A stretch of 64,000 nt of DNA from Rotaria macrura (Eukaryota; Rotifera; Eurotatoria; Philodinida; Philodinidae): the NCBI GenBank assembly GCA_900239685.1, contig OENT01000054.1:62001-126000 (forward strand), given 5' to 3'. Numbering within the stretch: the stretch's first letter is position 1; each line of letters begins with the position of its first letter. Under the pieces are notes generated by a model. The model was not told the origin of the DNA and ran no database searches. It saw only the letters and a list, made by a program, of their open reading frames with translations. Below, one piece after another: positions 32,526 to 45,668 of this stretch. The position numbers were made by a program, and so were the translations under genes.

Positions 32526-35121
32526 ATGCACTTCGCTGTTAGAATGATTCAAGGACAAGTATTCAAATGTCTCATCGTATTCATCTGGATTTTCGTTGAT
32601 GCTAATGGCTCGATAATATCTATACTTAAAACAAAAGATGGTGAAAATCAAACTATCGAATATTTATCATCTTATCAAAATAAATCTTATGAAATACCTC
32701 TATTTCAAACACGTTACATAACAATGCAGGCACGTATAAATGATTTTCGTGCTCATAAAAATAATGCTAGCATAGTTGGCTACAAAGTTTTGGTAACATC
32801 CAGTTATCCCGAGGTCGTCCATATTCGAAAAGAATTTATGATGCCGACAGATTCTTCCAAAATTAAAGATGCAAATAATGTCATTCTACACGATTTGTAT
32901 ATATGTGAGTACTGCTAATGAAACAACACTAAATAGTATGTTCATCGGTTGATTACATATTTAAGATATCTCAGTATAGATTTATCGAGAAAATAAAAGT
33001 ATTAAAAAGATTCTTCGAAATGTACTTTGATGAATAGTTTATTTGTTTAAGTCTTGGTCGAGTTAAGATTATGATTATTTGTTCAATAATTATCAATTAC
33101 ATAAATTTTCTCATTCATGGATCAGTAAATCATGATTACGAATGTTGTATATTCAACTACTAACAAAACTCGTTTATTTTCGATAATCAACAAAGATTGA
33201 TACATGAAACAATTGAAAGTTTTCATGTGTGATGACATTTGTTCTTTTCTTTTAAAAAATCTCATCTGTACTAGCATTGAAATAAAAATCATAAGAGATC
33301 TTCGAATGGAAACTGAGTTTACAATCGACCGGATTCATCGATGAATATCTCAAATTACGATAGAATCTCTACTTATTATCACTTTATTTGGTAGTACTTA
33401 AAATGCAACACAATTTCATATTAATGTGTAGAGCCTAAATTTGTTAGGGTTAAATCGACCTAGAAAAGTGTGAAAAGTACTCTTTTTGAAAAAAATAGTA
33501 TGCGTTATCAGAAAACAACTTTTTTTGTGTGATTTCGTTTAGATGATAAGTAAAATGTTGAAGACTATTGTCATTAATGAATAACTTTAGTAATAACAAA
33601 CTATTATTTATTGTTGTCAACTAGCATTCAGTATCAATCTATTCTCAAGAAAATCTTAAAATAGAACGATTCAATGAAAGATTTGAAACTTATGTATTGG
33701 AGAATCATATTATTTTCCTCCTTCAGACTTTCGCCTAAATATTTGAACAGAATTTACTTAGTAAAAATTTCTTTTTACTAAATTAAGAATTTAAGTTGCA
33801 CAATATGACTATTGGCATTTTAGTACCTCGTAAGAAAAGCTACGGTCATGTTTTAAATGCTTATCCTTCACCTGGATTAATTTATCTGAATCGTAGTTCA
33901 AAATTTGATCCGAAAATTCATACTGTTTGGTCAGTCGAAGGTGCTTTTATGGATATTACAACTTTAACATTTCATTTGGATTTATTATATGATGATGATA
34001 CTTCATCATCACATGTCTGGACACTGAATGTTCTTGTGACACAGCCAAGACGTGCCGCTGATAAAGCATTTTTTATTATACTTCCATTTTTAATTGTTAT
34101 TATTTCGATTATGATGGGCGTTCTACTTGATCCAAAAGTAATTCTCGATATTCTTAAACATCCCATACCGATCGCTGTTGGCTTTTTTGCTCAGTATGGT
34201 TTGATGCCATTTTTAGCAGTGGCGATTGCCAAGATTTTTTGTTATACACCACTGAATGGTCTTGCTTTATTTGTTATCGGCTGTTGTCCAGGTTAATATA
34301 TTTTTTTTAACACAAGATTATCTTAATCTCAGTATAAGAAAAGCTACAATGATTGTTTAGGTAGTGGTGCATCGAATCAATGGACAATTCTATTTCAAGG
34401 TGATATTAATCTATCTGCTGTGATGTCATTCGTTTCAACAATTTCATCGTTTTTCATGATGCCACTCTATTTCTATACATTAGGTAGACGTTATACGGAT
34501 GAACTCAAAATAAAAGTACCTTATTGGGATCTTGCACGTTCGTTGGCACTTGTTATTGTACCCTACAGTATGGGTATTTTAATCAGTAATTATTTTCCGA
34601 AAGCAAATCCATTTGTTAAAAGTGTTATTAAACCATTGATGGTATTTTTGCTATTATTTTTTCTTACATTTGGTATGATTGTCAATTGGTATTTGTTTAC
34701 AATGATTGACTTATTTACAGCATTGACGGCACCATTATTACCATTCTTAGGTTTTCTTTTAGGCGGTGTTATCGCTTGGGTATTCGGTCTGACTTGGGCG
34801 CATATTAAAACGATTGGTATTGAAGCTGGTATTCAAAATGTAGGCATTGCATTCATGATTGTGATGTATTCATTTCCACAGCCATATGCAACACAAGCTA
34901 TTATAGTACCGATGGTCGTTTCTCTGTTAACAAATAAACCATTTTGGCTTATTTTAATTGTACAAAGTCTAATAAAACGATATAAAAAACGAAAAGAAAA
35001 AGCAGCAAAACTATCCACGATCAATAAAAATACAAATAACGATAATGATAAAACATCATTAAGTAACGAAACAGATCATAAGAATGAAGATGTTGTTGTC
35101 GAAGACATGCAGAAATTGTAA
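32526..35121 (+). CDS. SLC10-family sodium/bile-acid-type transporter (SLC10A3/A5-like)
   Basis: Exons 32526-32904, 33796-34291 and 34361-35121. The last join is certain (phase 1). The first is not: the good GTGAGT donor (phase 1) and the TTTAAG acceptor (phase 0) disagree, so a microexon or another donor lies in the 0.9-kb intron. The N-terminus has a signal peptide (ATG at 32526 or 32544; FKCLIVFIWIFVDANGS) and an extracellular beta-rich domain with several N-glycosylation sequons. The membrane domain carries SLC10 signatures: GCCPGGSGASNQWT, and IGIEAGIQNVGIAF, whose Glu and Gln correspond to sodium-site residues in the family. About nine to ten hydrophobic segments follow, then a basic and acidic cytosolic tail. 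A long ectodomain before the transporter fits SLC10A3/A5. Substrate unknown. Confidence 0.85.
32905..33795 (+). other. SLC10 intron 1, 0.9 kb, boundaries partly unresolved
   Basis: Opens with a consensus GTGAGT donor. The annotated exons do not join in phase across it, so an unseen small exon may be present. No ORF is seen. Confidence 0.5.
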
Positions 35122-35137
35122 CTGTAAATCTGAACGA

Positions 35138-35143
35138 AATAAA
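35138..35143 (+). terminator. poly(A) signal of SLC10 gene
   Basis: AATAAA 17 bases after the stop codon, followed by a T-rich stretch. Confidence 0.6.
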
Positions 35144-36728
35144 AGTCTAGAACGATGAATTTTCTTAGATTTTCTTTTCTTTTTTTGTGTTTGATTAATT
35201 TTTTATCTTTTGCATGACAAATCAATAAATATTGTCTATACGGTTCATCAAAAAAAAAAACTGTTTAACCTATCTAAATTTAATTTTACAATGTTATTCA
35301 GTGTTATTTACACATGTGTAGAAACCATTTGAATTCAGCTTGCAGTACCTTATTAGGTATTCTTTCTTATTTTGCATGAACTAGAATATTAATGACGATT
35401 GAGAGTTTTTTTTCCGTTGACTTAGAAATCGATCATATGAGACACTTGATAATTTTAATTTGTGCAATGCTCTGTCATGAAGATGTGAGAACAAACAAAG
35501 CGGAATCTAATCCTGCAAGCAAAGTTTGAAGTAGCTACTAGTGAAGTTGATTTGTTGTTTTTTTGTCTTTTCGTTAAACTTCATTCTGTTCCAATCTAAT
35601 AAAAATAAAGTTTCAATCATCATTTAGATTTGTCTCAAAGCAAAGTTATATTCTCATAGAATTTGATAAATGTATTCAATTGCAAAAATCTGTTAGCACA
35701 TTGATATTTTTTTATTCATTATTTTAATCTTACGTCTTCATTCATAAACAGAGGCAAATAATAGGAGCTTTAAGGTATTATGGTTGGCATGTTTTCTTTT
35801 AATCCAGCTATAAATGTTACGATCAAACGAAAGAAATCATTCTGAGAGCAAATACCTTGATAAGAGTAAGGGCAAAGACAACACTTCAGATAGTTGATCG
35901 ATCAAGGGTAATCATTGACAATAGAAGATTATCACTACTGTTTGATTATGTGAACATGTATTGTTTGCTTTCGATAGAGGAGTTCGAAGAAATACAGTAA
36001 TTACAATCAATTCTAATCATTAATCATGACTATATCAGAGAGAAAAAATAAAATATTAATAATAATTATTATTATTATTTTGATCTCTGCTATTTTCATA
36101 CGAGTGAAATCACTTCTAATTATATCACCTGAATATATTCATATAGACCAGATCGTTTCTAATACTTGCAATTCTTTTTCAACTGAAATATACAGAAAAT
36201 CGTTGTCTTACTGACAATAGGCTGTCTGGAAACCGAAATTGTCTGATTTACAAAACTTGTTCATGAAAGCTATTTTTCACCCGTATTATCTACTATGTCG
36301 AGAAAAAATAATTGAACTACGTCATTATTGAAAAAGATATATACTGCATACAATCTCATCTCATTTTTCCATGTTCTTAATTTTAACAAACTTTAGTCAA
36401 AGTATTTTTATCTAAACTCGATGCATATGTACATCTCATTGTACGATTTACTGTCGCTAAAATGTTGATAACATCTTCGATAATGTGACATCAAGGCCAT
36501 GTAATATTTTCTCAAAGATTGCACTTATTACATTTGAGTTACTTCTCATTCTATCGTTTCTTGTTTCTTGGCATATCATCAACATCGAAGTCAGTTAGTG
36601 AAAGTGATTGTTTGCAGTTTTTTTTTGACGATGAAATCTCTGTACACGTTCGTTTTTCTTTCTCCTTTTCATACATTCTGTTAAGTCCATTAAATTGAAA
36701 ACAGATGGCATAGCAAGGATGTTGAAGA
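35144..36728. other. intergenic, no gene seen
   Basis: AT-rich spacer with an ATT trinucleotide run near 36060-36080. No supported ORF. Confidence 0.55.
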
Positions 36729-38157
36729 ATGTCTTCGAAGCAAAAGAAAACATGTTTTAATACTGCTGTTTTTAAAAAAGGGATCATGATACAACAAACA
36801 CAGAGAACTCCAGTGCTTTATGCATCGATAACAGAATACAGAAAATCAAAACCAAGACACCGGCAATTAAGTGTACCTGAAAAACGACGTGTAGCACCTG
36901 TAGTTAAACTACCGAAGCTGGTAAAGAAAGTACAATCAAGAGGTAAAAAGTTTTTTCATAACGAATATGTAAGATATAAGTTTCGTTTTGTCAGCTGGTA
37001 AATCAATTCCATCATCTCATGCATCAAATAGAATGTACGATAATTTCAATAGTTATACTTTCTTTCATTTTGAGAATTTTCGTTTGAAAGAGGAGAATCT
37101 CAAGTGGTAACGGCAGTAAGCATTAACAAACCTTCACGTTCCGAATCACGCAAATCAATCAATGCTCAATTACATTTACCGCCTATGAATGATCATGCTG
37201 TCAAGCAAAATCTCACACAAAAAGCAATATTAAAATGCAAAACACCACGACCTCTAAGTCTCATGAGTCGATCGAATACATGTATGGGCATTGAACCACA
37301 AGAACCACCGAAAACAAGTCATCCACTACAGGTTTTCACATTTTCCTTAAATAAAAAAATCAATTCTAGTTTTTTTCGTAGCACATGAATGTGGGCTCAT
37401 TACTTAGTGAATCAGCTCGAAACCGACTCATTCGTCTATTTACGAAACTTGACACGGATCAAGATGGGTAAATGGCAAAGAAAAAATTTCACTCAATCTA
37501 TTGAACGAATATTTTAGACATTTATCATATCCACAGGTACAAAAATGTTTACCGGCGGTATTTCCTCGTGCTCAATTAACGTTTTTTCGTGTGGTTCGTA
37601 ACTTGTTCTATTCGTATTCACGTATATATCAACTGTTGCCATTGTCTAGTTGTACGATATCATAAGCGGTTCAACTTATTTTGGCTTACAAGAATTTTAT
37701 GCTACAGCTATAATTGTTGAGTTAATAGCGAAACAAAAGTAAATCGAATAGAAATTTCGAGTTTGAAATAGATACTTCTATTAAAAAATATTCTAGTTCA
37801 ACTTTATGGAACGTATTACTCGATGATGTTGATTTTAACTTTTATCACGATAATATTCTTGCACTACTTGAAGACTTTAATAATCAATGTTCGTCTGATG
37901 TTGGAACAATAAGTTATCAAGGACTACTCGAATTCATCATGAAACGAACAGAAAATATAAAAATAGAACGTATTTCAACTGAATTAGAATGTTTCATGCC
38001 GGAAATAAAAACAATGACAATAACTCGTCTAGATTTCATTGCTCTTCTACCGACTATCATTTATATTCAATCATCTGACACACAAGGACGATCATTATTT
38101 CGTTTTAATGAAAATTCTTTACTTGACATACATATACGACGAGCTGTATTAACTTGA
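36729..38157 (+). CDS. EF-hand-containing protein, unknown role
   Basis: Six exons, all phase-consistent: 36729-36942, 37093-37331, 37382-37467, 37518-37593, 37650-37738, 37797-38157; 354 residues. The first 140 or so residues are basic, Pro/Lys-rich and probably disordered (RHRQLSVPEKRRVAPVVKLP; KCKTPRPLSLMSRSN). The C-terminal half is helical. It contains one good EF-hand (RLFTKLDTDQDGHLSYPQV), whose loop DTDQDGHLSYPQ has Asp at 1, 3 and 5, Gly at 6, and Gln at 12, where Glu is usual. Calcium affinity may therefore be reduced. A second, degenerate EF-hand-like unit follows (LYDIISGSTYFGLQEFYATA). I cannot name an ortholog. Ciliary or cytoskeletal EF-hand proteins have similar layouts, but this is only suggestive. 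Confidence 0.8.
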
Positions 38158-40766
38158 TATCTCTCGTTCAACATTGAAACAAAAAAAAATTTTCTTTTTA
38201 ATCTTTTGGATTGAAATATATTCAATGAAACGAACATAGACTTCGAATTGAAATAGATCGGCAAGATGTTTGATCGTACGTTTACGTTCTGATTATTTGG
38301 ATTGGTATAAAAGAATAGGACAACTTTCACTCAGTAGAAACTTAATTCTTTTTTCAAGAGAAAGTAGATGGTGAAACAACATTTCTTCTTCCAAAATGAA
38401 AGAAGAAAATTTTAATACTTTTCTATATGATTTATTTGATTTTTCTTATTAGTCTTGATCTTTTAAAGAAACACATCTTAAATTTCTTTGAAAATCATTT
38501 TTAGCGTGACACAACGAATAAAACTTGAAGAAACAAGTTGTACATCAATGATTGGATTATCTAATTAGAATTATAGTGTTGTGTACAATTCATGCATGGC
38601 ACAAGATATCTTCGTCCTTATAAAGTCTACTCAAATAAGCTATTGTCTACATAGGAAACTGACTGTATCATTCATATGAGTAGTAGCTAAAATTAACTAG
38701 ACAATATTCATTCTTCATGCCCTATGTTTCTTCTTCTGTTGAACGAAGTACGATGTCATCGTAGTAAAGGTTGATATAGTGTCGTAAACTAGCAATGACT
38801 AGAGGTGTTACGACTGAGCATATCTAGTGTGATATCTACGTTGAGACTACTCAGATTTAACAACGATGAACTTTCCAATCCTTGGAAAGATGTTTTGACA
38901 CTGTAAACGAGTGTATCAGAAAGGATTATGACAAAAAATAAAACTTAATATAGTATAATATTGATCGTACAGATTTTACTGATCATCTAACACTATTACA
39001 TATCTCCAGATAGTCTTAGTTTAAAGAGTTCAGGTTTTTAGTCATGGCGAGTTTTTATAGTAGACTAACGTGTGTCAGGTCAAGTGCTTACTACAACAGA
39101 TAAGAAATTCTAAACTTAATATATTTCTACATTGACTGAAAGTCAACGATAGAGCAACGTCGAACGTATCTGAATGTCATACTTCGCATTTCATCTTTTC
39201 AAATGTAAAGACTTATTCGGAAAATGTCTCCTTCGGTGTCAACAAGAAGAATAGTTTAAAAAATGTATTTGATTGTTGAGAAAGATAAAATCAAGTATTT
39301 CATCAGTCTAACTATGTATGCAGATTGGCAAGTAAGATGTATGATCAAGATCGAGTGAAATCAAAATTGCAGATTTTCATTATTCTTATTTTGAAATGAA
39401 ATGTATTAGTCATCGACACAATATATATTGATAGAAGTTGTAACTCTGTTTTACTGCGATCATGCTGATATGTAAGAAAAATAAGACAATCACTCAGATT
39501 TAAGATCAATGCTAAGAGACCCTGTATTGCAACAAAAGCTCAAAATATACTATCAATAAAAATATATCTTCATTTTATATAACGTAAGACATTTCAAATA
39601 ATCCCTCTTAGAAGTCACTGTAAATCAAAAGTAATAGATAGGCGACGATTTTTTCCAATACATTCTTAGAAAATCGTGACTTCCAGCATACATACAATTA
39701 GAGACATGATGAATCTAGTTCAGAGGACTGAGAGTAGACGATTATAAGAAGATTAATTTGATAAGTGCAAGTTCTAAATTTTGGAAACTTTCAAGTTCTT
39801 AAAAACCATTTCAGTACTAAGAAAATCAATTTAGAAGACTAATGATTCTTCACAGTAGAAAGTGCACCATGATCATAAAATGTATATAGAATGTACTCTA
39901 CATGAAGATATCTATGGCATTTTCTCTGAAATTCTCTAAAAGTCTGCAGCTTCAAAACAAGAAATATCGTTCTTGTCCATTAGTATACTCAATCAATCGT
40001 ACCTTTATTATTTACTAGCGACCTCTATCTAAAGCTGTTCATCAAACAAGCTGTTTCGCACTAATTGAAATTATGTTTCTGATGTTATAATTAAAATTTT
40101 CAGGCGAAATGAATGACTATGAGTTTTAATAGTTTACATAGTTTAGTATTCTTGGCAGTCTCTCTGAAATGATCCATAGCAATGGCTTGCTTGATTTGAG
40201 TAAACATTTGTCATCTGTAATCTGCGAATAGAAGCAAATATATTCACGTAAGAATAAAAAAAAGTTTTTTTTATTTTTCTTTACTCTCTGTTTCACTCTT
40301 GATGTCTTTCTCTTTCAAATAATGAATTTGACTGTGTCCAATGTTAATAATAATAAAAAAAAACAAGGACGAGGCAAACCAATGATTTGCCATGAATGAT
40401 TATCCCTGTTACATACGTATAATTGAGGTTTTCCCTTGAACATAGAGAAGACTCAATAAGTTTTTTGTTGTGAACTAACTATTTTATGTCGTTATTTTCA
40501 AAACTCTTCATTACGCATTTCTTACTTTAGACAGACAATAAAAACAAAAGAAAAAAGAAAGAAAAGAAACAAACAATATCAGAAAAAAGATCCACTCATT
40601 GTTTCTTTTATTTTGCCATGTGATCTGGTCTTCCTGGTTTTGCGTATGAACTTTTTTGTCTTCTCTTTTTTTTATTTTGTCTTTTTTTTCGTTTCTTAGT
40701 TTCGTCATTTGTTCTGTTCGTGTTTTTTTTTTGAAAAAAGAAAAAATATAGCAACCATCCATTATT
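38158..40766. other. intergenic, no gene seen
   Basis: 2.6 kb of AT-rich sequence. The last 250 bases are rich in T and TTTTC runs and probably belong to the promoter or leader of the FAM149-like gene. Confidence 0.55.
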
Positions 40767-43638
40767 ATGTGTTCGCAATCGGTGAGCGGCTCAAGTCTTT
40801 TGTCAGGTTACAATGAAGATGACGCTCGTGAAACAAGTGGACGTTCGAGACGAGAATTCGAAGAAATCGATGCTGTTTTATATGATGAAGAAAAAGCCAA
40901 ACGTTCTTCTATTAGAAAAATTTGTGAAGAATGGTCAAGTAAACCACATTTTCGAATTCGTGGTCGTTTAAGTCATATTGAACGACAAACAACAATTAAT
41001 TTAGTTCAAGCATATAAACAGCAAGATATTACTAGTATTGAAGCAACAAACTCATCAACACTTGATCTACTAGCACCGAATCCAAAATTTTCTAGTTTAA
41101 ATTCATATGAATTAAATGTAAGTAGTTATTTAGAAGAGATTTTTTTATATCTTTACTTTTCCGTCTTGTAATATTTACAAACAAATATCGAAAGACAATC
41201 TGATACGTTGAATAATGAGAATACTATGTTTATGGGAAAAAACTTATCCATATACACTGAATGTGCTCGCAACCTTGCTCGAATATGTTCATGTAAAAAC
41301 AATCAAAAAAGAAAATGTTACTTTATCAACATACTTGTCATCTTGCATGTCATTCTATAAGCATCGAAAACATTTCATTTAGATGAAAATATTTTTATAC
41401 CGATATAGAAGTTCGTTCTTTTCATCATCTTCTCTTTTATCATGCAAAGTCAAAACTGACTCGTTCTTTCATGCTTTTGATAGTTGACATTGTGTTCAGG
41501 CATACACAATATTTAACATTGCCAATATATACTTAACAAATACTTCAATAATATTGATGTCAATTGCTAGAACTTTTAAACTAGCGACGCGTGTGACGTT
41601 TAATGCATGTTATTCGTTAATATAGAAAATATCTAGACATTTTGTCATGTGAGCATGGAAATAGTTAATCCTAATGAAATGTGATGATGTCTACAAGCAG
41701 AGAATATGTATATACTTAACTTTCAATAGATAATAATGATGTACGCTACTATCGTTTCAATTTAGGAAATTTCGAATTTTATATTATTTTATTTTTTGAA
41801 ACTTCTCGTATCGTAGGACTAGACAAGCATCATTCCACAAAACAAGCCTCGTTCGGAGTTCAGTTTTTTCATTTTACTTTTATTAAAGAAAGAATGTGAA
41901 GATTGATTTCGAAATGTTTACTTTCGACACCGTCCGCAAGATCTGTCATTTGTCCTCTAGTTTTAAATAAGTATTTCAATATAGGACAAAAACATGTTCA
42001 GACAACTTGGTACGGAACTGACATTGATCACGACAAGAACTTTAATTAGTCTTCATGTACAAACAGAATACGAACGTTTTTGTTCATCAGTTCTATATGC
42101 ACTGAATAGTTAATCAAAAATTCAAATTTTATTTAAACGCTTCATCTTATTTGAATTCGACTGAAATAGAATGAATAATAACATTAAAAATGCAGGGCAA
42201 ACAACCCTTCAAAATTCCGTCTTTCTTTTTTCATTAGAAAATAATAATTATCAAAATAAATTTTAACTCGTTTGATCATAATAAAATAATAAATAGGAGT
42301 TTTTCTGTTCAGGCTCTTCTTGATGATACTGCTTCCGGTCGTTCATCGATCGATTCGATTGAAGGCTCAGAATTAACAAATAATTCCGATCTAGATGATG
42401 ATGATGCAACAAATACAATATTAGATGATCACTTCAGTGGTACAGCTGCTGACTCATTCGATACAGACGAAGATGATGATGAAAATAATGATTTTTCCGT
42501 CGGTATAGCAACAAATGATCATTCGAAACATCGTCATCATCATCATTTACATTCCAAACATCCACAATTACTAATTAAATGTATGAAAGATAGTATTGTA
42601 AATTCTTTAGCATCCGATTTACTTCAACAATTTCTTTCCGATCAACAATTACTTTTACAACAATACGCGAAACTTATCTGTGCAAGAAATGCTATTAAAC
42701 TTCGTCCAAAATTACGACCGTACTCATTACCACCACGTTCATTATCACAAAATCGTTTTTCATTACCAACAGCTTCATCAATAGCCGCAACAAGCGCCTT
42801 ACTACAAATAGCACCATTTCCCATACGTTCAACACCTGAACCAGGCATGAAATTAACTGGTCTATTACGTGTTACACCTTTACGTATAACCAATTCGGGA
42901 TCAGGTTCTAACGTGCCAACATCCCCAAGAAAAACTCAATTACCACCATCATTGCCTCCGCCTCCACCACCGCCACCTTCCAACGAACGAGCTCCAACAT
43001 CTTTAATACTTGATAAACGTAATCAACAACAAATATCGTTAATCGGCATATCTGTTACTAACACACCATCACATCAATTAACTATAGCTTCAACACCACA
43101 ATCATCGCAAAGTCAAATTCGACAAACGCCATCAACATATCGCTATCGTTCAGCAACAACAATAAATACAAATATACCGAATACAGAATCGAATACACGT
43201 TTACCACCAATTAATATCGAACGTTTAACAAGTAATGAACAATTAACAATAAATCGTTCGAATACAACAACATCTGTTATCATCGAATCCATACCACCCG
43301 CAACACGAGCTGTCAGTGGCACAAGTACAGGTTCGAATCTTTCATCGACAGTTAAAATACGAACATCAGCTAACATTGGTAAACTTCAACGAGTATCTCG
43401 GCCAATATCAATGTCATCCATAAATAATAATAAAGATTTAAGTAATTCATCGTCAACAAGTCCAGCTCGTTCAATCACAGTAGCAAATCCATCGTCTTCG
43501 TCACTAAAAACAACAGCCGTCACTGCTAATTCTCGTACACAACAACAACAGCATCAAAAGAGACCTCTATTAACAACGAAAGCTCCTCCGCCACCTGCAC
43601 CAGGTGTTATTAAAGTGTCTGCACCACATATTTTCTAA
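40767..43638 (+). CDS. FAM149-like (DUF3719) protein
   Basis: Two exons, 40767-41117 and 42313-43638 (phase 0; GTAAGT donor, TTCTGTTCAG acceptor); 558 residues. Residues about 29-66 (EFEEIDAVLYDEEKAK, then KICEEWSSKPHFRIRGR) follow the DUF3719 pattern of FAM149 proteins: an acidic segment with a Leu-Tyr-Glu core, then Cys-x-x-Trp and a Pro-His-x-Arg-like end. FAM149B1 is linked to primary cilia in vertebrates. The rest is low-complexity: an acidic Asp/Glu stretch, a His cluster (KHRHHHHHLHSK), a conserved-looking helix (SIVNSLASDLLQQFLSDQQL), an eight-proline run and Ser/Thr-rich tails. The family call rests on one short domain, so it is moderate. The gene model itself is strong. Confidence 0.7.
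41118..42312 (+). other. intron of the FAM149-like gene, 1.2 kb
   Basis: Consensus splice sites in phase 0. No ORF or repeat seen inside. Confidence 0.8.
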
Positions 43639-43648
43639 ATTAAAAGAC

Positions 43649-43654
43649 AATAAA
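43649..43654 (+). terminator. poly(A) signal of FAM149-like gene
   Basis: AATAAA 11 bases after the stop codon; T-rich sequence follows at 43730-43760. Confidence 0.5.
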
Positions 43655-45668
43655 AACAAATCTCACCATATGCACAATAGTATCATCTTGTTATTATTTA
43701 ATTGCATTTTCTCAGTGATTACATAAACTTTTTTTTTCTTTTTTCATCTTCCTTTTTATTGAAACTAAAGAACAATGAAGACGAAAAAAAAATGAAAAAC
43801 GAAAATTTGTGCATTTCTCTTTATCGTTTTTTTTTCTATGTAAATATACAAAAGTTTTCTTTTCTCCTTTTTTCTTAGTTTATAGTTTGTGTACATAATT
43901 CTTCGTTCGCTTTTTCTTTTGGATAAATGTGCAGATTTCATCAGTGCTTTCCAATGTTAACATCATTGTTGTTCATCACTTTGGAAAAACAACCGTAGGA
44001 TCAATCGTACGAACAATGATTCATGTGAAAAACAATCAACTTTGAAATATTAGATCAACTATTGAGAGTCACTTGTTTCTTTATCGTTTCAAATTCAGAA
44101 GTCTTCACCTAGAGAAATTTATATCTTAAACCTATTAGTTATCATTCATTTGTAACATTGACATTTGATTTCGTTTTAGTTTTGCGCTTGTAATCGATAC
44201 TTCGATTAAATCAAACTCAACGAAAAGTAAAAAAACGTAACAAGATAAATAATATCGATTACCTACCTATAGATGATATTTAAGTACTAGTCATTGAATG
44301 TGAATGAATATATTAATATTAATAATCAATCATATGAAACTTTATATAATACTTTCGAATGGTAATCTTGTCGGCTCAAGGTAAACAAACATAGCAAGAT
44401 TAAAAAAGAGGAAAATTTTGATATTCTATCTTTAAAAAAAAGAAACTATCTCTCTCAAAATGAATGATAGGGGAAAAAATTTTCAAAAATGCTTTATCAT
44501 ATATATTGCAGGATGCTAATATCAAACAGATATCATATTGAAGCTGATTGAATTTGATCTATAAACGTATATAGAGCTATTGGACGATAGAAAATATCGA
44601 TGTGTGCTTGTTAGGAATTTGTTATTCGAATTCATAAGAATGTAAGATTTGAGAGGCCAAGTACTCGTCCACATTGATCTGAATTCGACAAGAATAAAAT
44701 AATAATCTGAGCCGAGAAAATCGAGTTTGTTGCAGCCTCTATCTAATGAATTCGGTATACATCATAAAAATAAGGATCATAGTTTTTCTCAAGAAATTAA
44801 AAATTTCTTGAGCAAAATGTATCGTATATTAAGAAAAATAAAATTGAATAGTTGATTGAAGATTGAAATTCGTCACATTGAACATACATCGATATCAAGT
44901 ATCAATAGAAAGCTACAGATTTCAATGCTACATATTCATAATGCATGAGTAGCACAGGCACGAACGGATTATTTTCTATTCGATTTCGTTTTTAATTCTA
45001 TAGTTCTTCTGTCGACTGATGAATTTTTCATTTGTACAGAGATTCGATGAATAAAATAAAAATAAAAGTGACACTAAGTCTCGGTACTCCTCTTTTTTCA
45101 TCTAACCGTCATTTCCTTTCCCCCTTTTTTTTTTTGTTCAACTCGATGATGAGAGAAACTGCTTGAAAGAAGCAAAATGAATGTTTATGTTCGTGCAATG
45201 ATTAACTATAGCTGTCCGTGCTCATTAAACTTTCATATGCTAAGTCACTCAATGCCGCCATCGCTCGATTAGAAGTGTAAGAGAGGCAAAAAAAAGAAAA
45301 CTACAATTTAAAATTTCCCTTGAGTATATACATACATATATATATATATATATGTGCAATCAACATTCTACTCTGTATTTATCGAATTAACAAGAGCAAA
45401 AGATCTGTTCAAATCATATATTAGTGAATATAGAAATATAAAACAATCTCACTTCAATCAATCGTACCGACTGACAATGATGATACCTGTTACATCGACT
45501 ATAATGATCGATTATAACAAACAGTTGCTACAAATGAAATCACGTTTGCTATATTTTGCTCGCTGTACAACAAATAATAATAGAGAAAAATGAGAGAAAC
45601 GAAAAAGAAGAAAAGAATTTGACTAGAAGTTTACATAGAAAAGATTTCCTTGCCTCTAGTCTATTATT
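43655..45668. other. spacer between two convergent genes
   Basis: 2.0 kb between the 3' ends of the FAM149-like and engrailed genes. It contains a (TA)n run at about 45336-45352 and a 79-codon ORF (45354-45593) judged to be chance. Confidence 0.5.

Noticed and set aside
345..39530. ATCAATGCTAAG followed by AGACCC both near 350 and near 39505
   Set aside because: Only about 19 shared bases with different spacing and no extended similarity; could be chance in a 64-kb window.
42642..42893. minus-strand ORF opposite the FAM149-like exon
   Set aside because: Shadow of a low-complexity coding exon; no independent signals.
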